Origin: Lacisediminihabitans sp046156175
GTDB lineage: Bacteria; Actinomycetota; Actinomycetes; Actinomycetales; Microbacteriaceae
Assembly (NCBI RefSeq): GCF_046156175.1
Contig: NZ_JAYLVL010000006.1
Coordinates: 62,001-126,000 of the forward strand
Length of the DNA stretch: 64,000 nt
Direction: 5' to 3'
The notes beneath the pieces were generated by a model. The model was not told the origin of the DNA and did not search any database. It was given only the letters and a program-made list of their open reading frames with translations. Numbering within the stretch: position 1 is the stretch's first letter; each line of letters opens with the position of its first letter. Made by a program: the position numbers and the translations under genes. Below, piece by piece: positions 25,874 to 33,148 of the stretch.

Positions 25874-26018
25874 CTGGAACCTCTCGGATGACACGGACAT
25901 ACAGGACAACTGCTGGTTCGAATCCCAGCTTATTTGGTGCTCCAAGCCTACTCCGCAGGACGCGCGCTCTCGGACGGAATGGGCACCCGAACCGGCGATT
26001 TCCCTGAATTCGGGCAGC

Positions 26019-26049
26019 AAAAAAGGGAACCGCCCCAGGCGATTCCCTT
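26019..26049 (-). terminator. Intrinsic terminator downstream of erpA
   Basis: On the minus strand AAGGGAATCGCC pairs with GGCGGTTCCCTT (one G-U) and is followed by a run of T residues. It ends the erpA transcript and separates it from ctaC. Confidence 0.8.
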
Positions 26050-26104
26050 CTCTGGATGCCGCGTGGGAGCCCGCTGTTAGCGTGCTCTCACTGAGGGCCG
26101 GGCC

Positions 26105-26488
26105 TCAGTGGAAACTGTCTCCACACGCGCAGCTGCCCGAGGCGTTGGGGTTGTCGATGGTGAAACCCTGCTTCTGGATGGTGTCTTCGAAGTCGATGGT
26201 CGCGCCATCGAGGTAGGGGACGCTCATCTTGTCGACGACTACCTCGACACCGTCGAAGTCGACGGTCGCGTCGCCGTCGAGCAGGCGCTCGTCGAAGTAG
26301 AGCTGGTAGATGAGGCCGGAGCATCCGCCGGGCTGCACTGCCACGCGCAGGCGGAGGTCGTCACGACCCTCCTGCTCGTAGAGGCTGCGCACCTTCGTGG
26401 CTGCGGTGTCGGTGAGGCCGACGCCGTGAGCGGAGGCTTCGGACGTCGTCTCGACGGACTTGGTTTCAGTCAGCGCGGTGTCGGTCAT
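26105..26488 (-). CDS. erpA: Iron-sulfur cluster insertion protein (HesB/IscA/ErpA family)
   Basis: A 127-residue A-type Fe-S carrier. The three conserved cysteines are Cys56 (in G-G-C-S-G) and Cys120/Cys122 (S-C-A-C-G-D). Such proteins bind a cluster and pass it to apo-enzymes. The first ~22 residues are an acidic extension lacking in short homologues. AAGGAG lies 5 nt before the ATG. A clear intrinsic terminator follows. Position beside ctaC is shared with other actinobacteria; a role in maturing the Rieske protein is possible but not shown by the sequence. Confidence 0.92.
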   Translation of the reverse strand: MTDTALTETKSVETTSEASAHGVGLTDTAATKVRSLYEQEGRDDLRLRVAVQPGGCSGLIYQLYFDERLLDGDATVDFDGVEVVVDKMSVPYLDGATIDFEDTIQKQGFTIDNPNASGSCACGDSFH

Positions 26489-26573
26489 GACAACTCCTTA
26501 GGGTCGGCGAGTTCTGCTATCAAGTGTAAGCATCGGATGCTGGATATTGTTCCTGCGAGCTTCGGCGCGCGTC

Positions 26574-27983
26574 TCACTGGCGTTCGTTGAGTCGCGCCAG
26601 CAGAACGGCCTCGGTGAGGATGGCCCGCTGGAACACTCCGAGATGCAGGGACTCATTGGGGCTGTGCGCGCGAGAGTCGGGATCTTCGACGCCGGTCACG
26701 AGGATCTGCGCCGCGGGGAACATCTCGACGAGGTCGGCGATGAAGGGGATCGATCCGCCGATACCGGTCTCGACGGCCTCGACTCCCCAGGCATCCGTCA
26801 TCGAGGTCTTCGCCTCGGTCACCGCCCAGCCGCTCGTGTCGACCAGGAATCCGTTTCCGGTGTCCACGTCGTCGATCTCGATGTGGGCACCGAATGGCGC
26901 GTTCGAGCGGAGGTGGCTCTCGAGGGCCGCGAAGGCTTCGGTGCCCTGCTGGCCGGGGGCGATCCGCGCGCTGATCTTGACGCTGACCGAGGGGGAAAGC
27001 GTGTTGGAGGCGTTGCCGACGCTCGGCGCATCGATTCCGGTGACGGTGATGGCCGGCTTGGACCAGAGGCGACTGAGGATGGTGCCGGAGCCGATCGGAG
27101 CGACGCCTTCGAGAAGGGCCGCCTCATGGCGCAGCTGCTCCTCGGGGTAGTCGGGTGTCGCGGCCTCCCGCGAGCTGAGGCCCTCGACCGCGACGGACCC
27201 GTCTTCGGCGTGCAGGGTGGCCAGCAGCCGGATGGCGGCGAGCATGCCATCCGGAACCGCTCCCCCGAACATCCCGGAGTGCGAGGCGTGCTCCAACGTC
27301 GACACCGTGAGTCGGAACGTGACATTGCCGCGGAGACCGACGGTGAGGGCCGGGGTGTCGACGTCCCAGTTGTCGGAATCGGCGACGACGATGACGTCTG
27401 CGGCCAGTTCTGCCCGGTGCGCGCTGAGGAAGTTGGTGAACGATCGCGAACCGAACTCCTCCTCCCCCTCGATGAAGAGCGCGAGCCCCAGGTCGAAGTC
27501 CGATCCCACGGTCTCGACGAAGGAGCGGATCGCGGCGATGTGTGCCATGACGCCGGCCTTGTCGTCGGCGGCGCCGCGACCATACAGGCGGTCACCCCGC
27601 ACCGTGGGCTCGAAGGGGAGGGAGTCCCAGTCCTCGTCCTTGCCGGGCGGCTGCACATCGTGGTGCGCGTACAGCAGGATGGTGGGCCGTCCGTTGCGGG
27701 CGGCGCGGGTCGCGAGAACGGCGGGCTGGCCGAGCGGGGCATCCGCCCCCGTTCCGATCGGGGCACGAGCCACCTGCACGGTCTCGAAGACGCCGAGCCC
27801 GGTGACGAGGGCGGCGACGGCATCCGCACTCTCGCTGACCGGCTGCGGATCAAACGCCGCCCAGGAGACCGAGGGAATGCGCACCAGTTTCGACAGCTCG
27901 GCGACGGCGACGGGGAATCCCCCGGCGACTGATTCGCGAAGAGTCTGGAGGAGTTCTGGACGTGTGGCCGCTGGAGAAGACAT
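26574..27983 (-). CDS. M20-family dipeptidase/metallopeptidase
   Basis: A 469-residue zinc-dependent M20 peptidase. The metal-ligand blocks are Y-A-H-H-D-V-Q-P (His, with Asp two residues on), G-R-G-A-A-D-D-K-A-G (bridging Asp) and I-E-G-E-E-E-F-G-S (catalytic Glu pair), followed by an inserted dimerisation domain and the C-terminal His in R-A-H-S-P-N-E. It most resembles bacterial dipeptidases that act on peptides released from protein or wall turnover; the exact substrate is uncertain. A TAAGAT box 7 nt before the ATG and no ribosome site suggest a leaderless message. Confidence 0.9.
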   Translation of the reverse strand: MSSPAATRPELLQTLRESVAGGFPVAVAELSKLVRIPSVSWAAFDPQPVSESADAVAALVTGLGVFETVQVARAPIGTGADAPLGQPAVLATRAARNGRPTILLYAHHDVQPPGKDEDWDSLPFEPTVRGDRLYGRGAADDKAGVMAHIAAIRSFVETVGSDFDLGLALFIEGEEEFGSRSFTNFLSAHRAELAADVIVVADSDNWDVDTPALTVGLRGNVTFRLTVSTLEHASHSGMFGGAVPDGMLAAIRLLATLHAEDGSVAVEGLSSREAATPDYPEEQLRHEAALLEGVAPIGSGTILSRLWSKPAITVTGIDAPSVGNASNTLSPSVSVKISARIAPGQQGTEAFAALESHLRSNAPFGAHIEIDDVDTGNGFLVDTSGWAVTEAKTSMTDAWGVEAVETGIGGSIPFIADLVEMFPAAQILVTGVEDPDSRAHSPNESLHLGVFQRAILTEAVLLARLNERQ

Positions 27984-27990
27984 GAAGGTA

Positions 27991-27996
27991 ATCTTA
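27991..27996 (-). promoter_or_regulatory. -10 element for the M20 peptidase gene (leaderless)
   Basis: TAAGAT on the minus strand ends 7 nt upstream of the ATG at 27983. The whole divergent spacer is only 41 bp, so each -10 overlaps the position expected for the other promoter's -35. Confidence 0.45.
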
Positions 27997-28012
27997 AGCA
28001 GACATCGATCGG

Positions 28013-28018
28013 TAGGAA
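28013..28018 (+). promoter_or_regulatory. -10-like element for the DUF3043 gene (leaderless)
   Basis: TAGGAA (TAGGAAT) ends 6 nt before the GTG at 28025. The match to TANNNT is imperfect, and the same bases could act as a poor ribosome site. Confidence 0.3.
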
Positions 28019-28024
28019 TCTCCA

Positions 28025-28612
28025 GTGGCCAAGCCAGACAGTTCGAGCAAGACCGACCCGGCGGCCGGTTACGACCTCAACACCGACAGCATTTCGAGCG
28101 GCAAGGGTCACGCCACGCCGACGCGCAAGGAGCGCGAGGCCGCGAACATGCGCCCGCTCGTGTCGAGCGACCGCAAGGCCGGCAACAAGGCCTCCCGCGC
28201 GAAGATGAACGAGGCGCGCGAGAAAGCCCGCGTCGGCATGGCGAACGGCGAAGAGAAGTACCTGCCGACGAAAGACAAGGGTGTGCAGCGGCGCTACATC
28301 CGCGATTACGTCGACGCCCGCTGGAGTGTCGGCGAACTGATCATCCCGGTGATGTTCCTGGTGATCATCCTCACCTTCATCAACAACGCCGTGGTCCAGT
28401 CGATCGCCATCTTCGCGCTCTGGGGCTTCTTCCTCATCGCCGTGATCGACTGCATCGTCGCCGGTGTACTGATCCAGCGCAAGCTCACCGCGAAGTACGG
28501 GGAAGACAAGGTGCAGAAGGGCAACCGCTGGTACACCGCCATGCGCGCCCTCCAGCTGCGTCCCATGCGCCTGCCGAAGCCGCAGGTGAAGCGCGGAGCC
28601 TTCCCGGCCTGA
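28025..28612 (+). CDS. DUF3043 membrane protein
   Basis: A 195-residue actinobacterial DUF3043 protein. Residues 1-85 are very hydrophilic and Lys/Arg-rich, with K-G-H-A-T-P-T-R-K-E-R-E-A-A; then come R-R-Y-I-R-D-Y-V-D-A-R-W and two close transmembrane helices at about 105-122 and 127-150, and a basic tail. The function of the family is unknown. The GTG start is divergent from the peptidase gene with only 41 bp between them. Confidence 0.85.
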   Translation: MAKPDSSSKTDPAAGYDLNTDSISSGKGHATPTRKEREAANMRPLVSSDRKAGNKASRAKMNEAREKARVGMANGEEKYLPTKDKGVQRRYIRDYVDARWSVGELIIPVMFLVIILTFINNAVVQSIAIFALWGFFLIAVIDCIVAGVLIQRKLTAKYGEDKVQKGNRWYTAMRALQLRPMRLPKPQVKRGAFPA

Positions 28613-28810
28613 GGCGCCCGCGTCAGCGCAGCGCAGCGGCCCTCCCTCGACGGTCGCGGCGGCCCTAGGCTCCCTCGCGGCTCCTGGCGGGACTACGACC
28701 TCGCGGCGGGAGTTATGACTCCCTCCGCGGTACCACTACGCCGCCGCGAGAGGACGTATCCCCCGCCGCGGCGGATATTGCGCCGGCAGCGTTCGGCGGA
28801 ACGCGGCCTC
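28613..28810. other. GC-rich non-coding spacer before the minisatellite
   Basis: Low-complexity sequence with repeated CCCTCGCGG, CTCCCTCCGCGG and CGCCGCGAG words lies between convergent gene ends. Frames across it give only repetitive shadows, and no gene is supported. Confidence 0.6.
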
Positions 28811-28900
28811 AGCGGCATTCGGCCCAGCGGTATTCGGCCCAGCGGCATTCGGCCCAGCGGCATTCGGCCCAGCGGCATTCGGCCCAGCGGCATTCGGCTC
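28811..28900. repeat. 15-bp minisatellite, six copies, at the pyrD 3' end
   Basis: Six head-to-tail copies of AGCGGCATTCGGCCC; the second has one C-to-T change and the sixth ends GGCTC. There are no spacers, so it is not a CRISPR array. It abuts the pyrD stop codon and fills its 3' flank. Confidence 0.95.
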
Positions 28901-29927
28901 AGCGGCCGAGCTTTGCCAACCCGCGATTGATCGAACGGGCCCAGAGTGGTCCGCGATACAGGAACGCGGTATAGCCCTGCACGAGAGTCGCACCGGCGGC
29001 GAGGCGTTCGGCGACATCGGCGGCGGTATCCACTCCCCCGACCGAGATCACACAGAAATCCTCCGGCACTGCGGTGCGGATGATGCGGAGGACCGCGAGC
29101 GACCGGGCGGCGAGTGGAGCACCGGAGAGCCCTCCGGCTCCCGCAGCCTCGACGATCGCGGCATCCGTCACCAGGCCGTCACGGGACAGGGTCGTGTTGG
29201 TGGCGATGATGCCCGCGAGGCCGAGTTCCACCGCCAGTTCGGCGATTCGCCGCACCTGGTCGTCGGTGAGGTCCGGCGCGATCTTCACGAGCACGGGGGT
29301 GTCTCCCGCGGCGTCGTTGACGGCGGTGAGAAGGGGGGTGAGCTTGTCGAGCTCCTGCAGTCCACGCAGGCCGGGAGTGTTCGGGGAACTCACGTTCACG
29401 GCGAGATAGTCGCTGACCGGAGCGAGCAGGCGAGCGCTGACGAGATAGTCGGCGATCGCGTCATCAACATCGACGACGCGGCTCTTTCCGATGTTCGCGC
29501 CGATGACCGGGCGGATGCCGCGGGCGAGCTCGCGCGCGAATCGAGGGGCCGCATCCGCCGCGCCGAGATTGTTGAAGCCCATGCGGTTGATCACCGCGTT
29601 GTCGGGGATCAGTCGGAACAGGCGCGGGCGATCGTTTCCCGGCTGCGCGATCGCCGTGATGGTACCCACCTCCACGTGGCCGAATCCGAGCTGGCCGAGG
29701 CCCTGGATGGCACGGCCGTCCTTGTCGAAACCGGCGGCGACGCCGAAGGGTGAGGCGAATCTCAGGCCGAGGGCGTCGACCGCGAGGGAAGGGCCGGGGC
29801 GACTGAGCCTACGGAGGATCGCGCCGAGTCCGATGCGAGGGAGCCAGCGGATCACGTCGAACGCGAGGTGGTGCGCGGTCTCCGGGTCGAGCCGGGTGAG
29901 GACGAGCCTGAAGAGTAGTCGATACAT
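28899..29927 (-). CDS. pyrD: Dihydroorotate dehydrogenase (quinone), class 2
   Basis: PyrD oxidises dihydroorotate to orotate in pyrimidine synthesis, passing electrons to the quinone pool. The 342-residue length and the N-terminal amphipathic helical extension (residues 1-45) are those of membrane-associated class 2 enzymes. Blocks seen are A-A-G-F-D-K-D-G, N-R-M-G-F-N-N, G-A-N-I-G-K, N-V-S-S-P-N-T-P-G-L-R (catalytic Ser) and the FMN-phosphate region V-G-G-V-D-T. It stands apart from other pyr genes. Its stop codon falls at the edge of the 15-bp repeat array, so repeat slippage could alter the C terminus or 3' UTR. Confidence 0.96.
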   Translation of the reverse strand: MYRLLFRLVLTRLDPETAHHLAFDVIRWLPRIGLGAILRRLSRPGPSLAVDALGLRFASPFGVAAGFDKDGRAIQGLGQLGFGHVEVGTITAIAQPGNDRPRLFRLIPDNAVINRMGFNNLGAADAAPRFARELARGIRPVIGANIGKSRVVDVDDAIADYLVSARLLAPVSDYLAVNVSSPNTPGLRGLQELDKLTPLLTAVNDAAGDTPVLVKIAPDLTDDQVRRIAELAVELGLAGIIATNTTLSRDGLVTDAAIVEAAGAGGLSGAPLAARSLAVLRIIRTAVPEDFCVISVGGVDTAADVAERLAAGATLVQGYTAFLYRGPLWARSINRGLAKLGR

Positions 29928-29960
29928 GCCAGGTTCAGGCTACCGGCCCAGCGGCCGCCA

Positions 29961-30434
29961 TCAGTTCTCGGAGACCTCGGCGGCCGCGTCGTGTTCGACC
30001 CGGAGGAGGGTGATGGCCGCCTCGAAGTCCTCGAGAGAGTCGAACCCCTGGTACACGCTGGCGAAGCGCAGGTAGGCGACCTCGTCGAGCTCCCGCAGTG
30101 GTGGGAGGATCGCGAGTCCGATGTCGTTGGCATCGACCTGGGACGCCCCGGTGGCACGAATGGTCTCCTCGACCCGCTGGGCGAGCATCGCGAGATCCGT
30201 ATCGGTGACCGGTCTGCCCTGGCAGGCCTTGCGCACGCCGGAGACGATCTTCTCCCGGCTGAAGGGCTGCACGACACCGCTGCGCTTCACGACGTTGAGA
30301 CTCGCGGTCTCGGTGGTGGAGAAGCGTCGGCCGCAGTCCGGACACTGGCGGCGGCGGCGGATGGACATGCCGTCGTCGCTCGTCCGCGAGTCGATGACAC
30401 GGGAATCGGGATACCTGCAGAAGGGGCAGAACAT
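29961..30434 (-). CDS. nrdR: Transcriptional repressor NrdR
   Basis: A 157-residue regulator of ribonucleotide reductase genes. The N-terminal zinc ribbon uses Cys3, Cys6, Cys31 and Cys34, followed by R-R-R-R-Q-C-P-D-C-G-R-R-F. The ATP-cone domain (V-V-K-R-S-G-V-V-Q-P-F-S-R-E-K) senses ATP/dATP. The ATG at 30434 gives the canonical M-F-C-P-F-C start. No ribosome site is evident, and a TATCCT box 9 nt upstream may mean a nearly leaderless message. No nrd reductase gene lies in the window, so its targets are elsewhere. Confidence 0.96.
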   Translation of the reverse strand: MFCPFCRYPDSRVIDSRTSDDGMSIRRRRQCPDCGRRFSTTETASLNVVKRSGVVQPFSREKIVSGVRKACQGRPVTDTDLAMLAQRVEETIRATGASQVDANDIGLAILPPLRELDEVAYLRFASVYQGFDSLEDFEAAITLLRVEHDAAAEVSEN

Positions 30435-30478
30435 GGTGCTGAAAGGATACCGCGCCACGGCTCGCCCGAGGGGATGAC

Positions 30479-31789
30479 CTACTGTTCGGCGAACCGCGCA
30501 GTGATCGCGGCGGCGTGCGCCGGCAGGTCTTCCGCGGTCGCCAGCGCGACCACCTTGTCTCCCACGGCCTTGAGCGCGTCGCGGTCGTAGCGGATCACCT
30601 GCTGGGGGCGCAGGAAGGTGTAGGCACCGAGCCCGGGCGTGAATCTCGCCTGCCCTCCGGTGGGGAGCACATGGTTCGACCCGGCGAGGTAGTCGCCGAG
30701 GCTCACGGGCGAGTGCGCCCCGAGGAAGATCGCGCCGGCACTCTCGATGAGATCGAGCACCTGGCCGGGGTCGGCGGTCTGGATCTCGAGGTGCTCCGGC
30801 CCATAGACGTTACTGAACGCCGCCGCATCCACCATGTTGTCGACGAGCACGACTGCCGACTGGACCCCGCGAAGCGAAATGTCGACGCGAGAGCTGTGCG
30901 GCGTGAGGGGGGCGAGCCTGAGAAGCTCCTCCTGCACACGGTCGGCGAGGTCCACCGAGTCCGTGACCAGCACCGCCGCGGCGAGTTCGTCGTGCTCGGC
31001 CTGGCTGATGAGGTCGGTCGCGACGAGGAAGGGATCGGCAGTGGCATCCGCGATCACCAGGATCTCGGTGGGCCCGGCCTCGGAGTCGATGCCGACCTGG
31101 CCGCGCACGATGCGTTTGGCTGCGGCCACGTAGACGTTGCCCGGGCCGGTGATGACCTGCACGGGATCGAGGCTGAGACCGGGCACCCCCCAGGCGAAGG
31201 CGCCGATTGCTCCGGCGCCGCCCATGGCGTAGACCTCGTCGATGCCGAGGAGTCCGGCCGCTCCAAGGATGGTGGGGTGGATGTTTCCGTCGAACTGCCG
31301 CTGCGCCGGCGAGGCGAGCGCCACGGATGACACCCCCGCGACCTGGGCGGGCACCACGTTCATGACGACGCTCGAGGGGTACACGGCCTTGCCGCCGGGC
31401 ACGTAGAAGCCGACGCGGGCAACCGGGCTCCAGCGCTGGATGACCTCGGCGCCGGGACCGAGGGTGGTCACACGCGGCGAGGGCAACTGGGCTTCCGAGG
31501 CCGCCCGCACGCGCACGATCGCCTCTTCGAGGGCGTCGCGCACGGGAACGCTGAGGGCTCGGACGGCCGCCGAGATGTGCGCGACATCCTGCCGCACTCG
31601 CGCCGGACGCACGCCGTCCAGCCGTTCGGCCTGGTCGAGAAGAGCTTCTTCGCCCCGTTCGCGCACATCGGAGATGAGCTCCTGCGCGATCGCCGACGCG
31701 GCGTTTACGTCGGTTAGTGACCTCGGAACGAGGGCGAGCAGTTCGGCGCGGCTAGGCTTAAGACCCCGAAGGTCAATGGTCTGGATCAT
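30479..31789 (-). CDS. hisD: Histidinol dehydrogenase
   Basis: HisD carries out the last two oxidations of histidine synthesis (histidinol to histidine) with NAD+ and zinc. The 436-residue protein shows G-P-G-N-V-Y-V-A-A-A-K-R, D-S-E-A-G-P-T-E-I-L-V-I-A-D, S-Q-A-E-H-D and the late G-P-E-H-L-E-I and G-S-N-H-V-L-P-T blocks. It is alone here, without other his genes, and divergent from the flavin reductase. A TAGGAT box 9 nt upstream of the ATG suggests a very short or absent leader. Confidence 0.96.
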   Translation of the reverse strand: MIQTIDLRGLKPSRAELLALVPRSLTDVNAASAIAQELISDVRERGEEALLDQAERLDGVRPARVRQDVAHISAAVRALSVPVRDALEEAIVRVRAASEAQLPSPRVTTLGPGAEVIQRWSPVARVGFYVPGGKAVYPSSVVMNVVPAQVAGVSSVALASPAQRQFDGNIHPTILGAAGLLGIDEVYAMGGAGAIGAFAWGVPGLSLDPVQVITGPGNVYVAAAKRIVRGQVGIDSEAGPTEILVIADATADPFLVATDLISQAEHDELAAAVLVTDSVDLADRVQEELLRLAPLTPHSSRVDISLRGVQSAVVLVDNMVDAAAFSNVYGPEHLEIQTADPGQVLDLIESAGAIFLGAHSPVSLGDYLAGSNHVLPTGGQARFTPGLGAYTFLRPQQVIRYDRDALKAVGDKVVALATAEDLPAHAAAITARFAEQ

Positions 31790-31798
31790 GGCGAGCCA

Positions 31799-31804
31799 AT
31801 CCTA
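31799..31804 (-). promoter_or_regulatory. -10 element for hisD
   Basis: TAGGAT on the minus strand ends 9 nt before the hisD ATG. No ribosome site lies between them, so a 2-3-nt or absent leader is expected. Confidence 0.4.
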
Positions 31805-31884
31805 GGGGACCCTCTCTGGCACCTTCGTGGGAGTCACCTGACCGCCACGGGAATATCGCCAGTCGAGACAGAATTGATAGCCGT

Positions 31885-32403
31885 ATGGATGAGACAGCGC
31901 CCGTGGTCACCCCGGAAGAGCCGGACGGTATCGCCGCGTTCAAACACGCCTTCCGCCGGCATGCCGCCGGTGTCGTCGTGATCACCGCGCTGACCCCAGA
32001 GGGCAAGCCCGTCGGATTCACCGCGACATCCCTCGCCTCACTCGCCGCCGTGCCGCCGCTCGCGACCTTCAACATGGCGAAGGTGGCCAGCGCCTGGCCC
32101 GCCGTCGCCGGAACGGACTGGGTGGCCATCCAGACCATGGGAGCGCGGACGCGCCATTTGGCTGAGCGGATGTCCGGCGACCACGACCTGCGCTTCGAAG
32201 GCGACCACTGGGCGCCGGGACCGCACGGCCTCCCGATCCTCGAGGGCGTCACCTCATGGATGGTCGGGCGCATTGTCGAGCGCTTCCCCGTCGCCAACAA
32301 CGTCGTGGTCGTGGTGCAGGTCGAAGAGGGCGCCTTGGGGGAACCGGATGCCGCGCTGCTCTATCACGAGCGCACCTACCTGAAGCCGGGCGAGACGGTC
32401 TAG
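31885..32403 (+). CDS. Flavin reductase-like, FMN-binding split-barrel protein
   Basis: A 172-residue protein of the flavin reductase-like domain family (F-R-R-H-A-A-G-V-V-V-I-T near the N terminus, G-F-T-A-T-S-L-A-S-L-A-A-V-P-P-L for flavin binding, late H-G-L-P-I-L-E-G). Relatives reduce FMN/FAD with NAD(P)H to feed partner monooxygenases, or act on related substrates. No monooxygenase is adjacent, so the partner is unknown. The ATG sits close to a TTGATA box and lacks an obvious ribosome site. A 9-bp hairpin lies about 60 bp beyond its stop. Confidence 0.85.
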   Translation: MDETAPVVTPEEPDGIAAFKHAFRRHAAGVVVITALTPEGKPVGFTATSLASLAAVPPLATFNMAKVASAWPAVAGTDWVAIQTMGARTRHLAERMSGDHDLRFEGDHWAPGPHGLPILEGVTSWMVGRIVERFPVANNVVVVVQVEEGALGEPDAALLYHERTYLKPGETV

Positions 32404-32461
32404 TCGACACGACATCGAGTGCCCTGCCGTGTATCTGGCCCGGGCCGTTGTGCTCCTAGGG

Positions 32462-32487
32462 GTATCGGGATAAATCCGTCCCGATAC
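32462..32487 (+). promoter_or_regulatory. Perfect 9-bp inverted repeat ahead of the orphan gene
   Basis: GTATCGGGA and TCCCGATAC form a perfect 9-bp stem around TAAATCCG, ending one base before the GAGGAGG ribosome site of the next gene. It could be a terminator for the flavin reductase, an operator, or a leader hairpin. Confidence 0.5.
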
Positions 32488-32500
32488 TGAGGAGGATTCC

Positions 32501-33136
32501 ATGACCACCATCGATTCCCGCGCCGTGACCCCGAAGTTCGACGACACAGGGCTCGACAAGACAGAGCTCGACCACACCGCGTTCGACCGGACGTCCGCCG
32601 ATGTCGACTCGTTCACCGACACTCTCGACCTGCGCGATGTCGCTCTCGCCTACACGCCGTCGAATCGCTACATTCCGTCGCACGTGTGGTTCCGCACGAT
32701 CGAGACCCTCAGCCCCACCAAGACCATCGGACTCGGGCGCACCAATACCACGCTGATCATGCCAACGATCGTGCAGACGGATGCCGCGACCCCCTACGCG
32801 GGCTTCGACCGCACGGTGACCTCGAGCCGCAATCCCACTGCCCAGGTCCACTTCGAGCCGGGCGCCTACGGGGCCACGACGCCGGCAACCTATGTGATCT
32901 CCTTCGCCGTTGAGACCTCGGGGCCGGTGACCTTCACCGTTCAGGGTCTGTCGTTCCTTCCCGGCGTGTCCGGTCTCGGCTCCCGGGTGGTGAACGGAAC
33001 CCAGTCGATCTCGGTCGTCTACTCGAACCTGCCCGCGAACCAGCCCGTCTACGCGTACATCGAACAGACCGCCGGCGGTCACTGGAACTGGTATTCCACT
33101 CGCATCAGCTACCCGCCGATCGTGCTCCAGCTGTAG
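32501..33136 (+). CDS. Unrecognised protein with a pentapeptide-like N terminus
   Basis: I do not recognise this 211-residue protein. A near-perfect GAGGAGG ribosome site 6 nt before the ATG and normal codon use support expression. Residues 13-32 are four tandem five-residue units (F-D-D-T-G, L-D-K-T-E, L-D-H-T-A, F-D-R-T-S), pattern [FL]-D-x-T-x, fading into ADVDS-FTDTL. From about residue 50 the protein looks beta-rich, with many Thr/Ser/Val/Tyr, ending V-L-Q-L. No signal peptide or transmembrane segment is seen, so it is probably cytoplasmic or exported by another route. Neighbours (flavin reductase, dnaE) give no functional hint. Confidence 0.75.
   Translation: MTTIDSRAVTPKFDDTGLDKTELDHTAFDRTSADVDSFTDTLDLRDVALAYTPSNRYIPSHVWFRTIETLSPTKTIGLGRTNTTLIMPTIVQTDAATPYAGFDRTVTSSRNPTAQVHFEPGAYGATTPATYVISFAVETSGPVTFTVQGLSFLPGVSGLGSRVVNGTQSISVVYSNLPANQPVYAYIEQTAGGHWNWYSTRISYPPIVLQL
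32537..32596 (+). repeat. 15-bp coding repeat, four units, in the orphan gene
   Basis: Four 15-bp units encode the [FL]-D-x-T-x pentapeptides. Third positions have diverged between units, so the repeat is old or selected at the protein level. Confidence 0.7.
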
Positions 33137-33148
33137 TCGATCGACCGG

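Noticed and set aside
25905..25935. GGTTCGAATCCCAGC, resembling a tRNA T-arm
   Set aside because: The stem does not pair correctly around a 7-nt loop, and no acceptor, D or anticodon arms or CCA end can be found on either side.
28811..28900. Regular repeats as a possible CRISPR array
   Set aside because: Units are contiguous with no spacers, and no cas genes are nearby; this is a tandem minisatellite.
32456..33082. 208-codon minus-strand frame opposite the orphan gene
   Set aside because: It has no ribosome site and no recognisable similarity; the plus-strand frame has an excellent ribosome site and normal composition.
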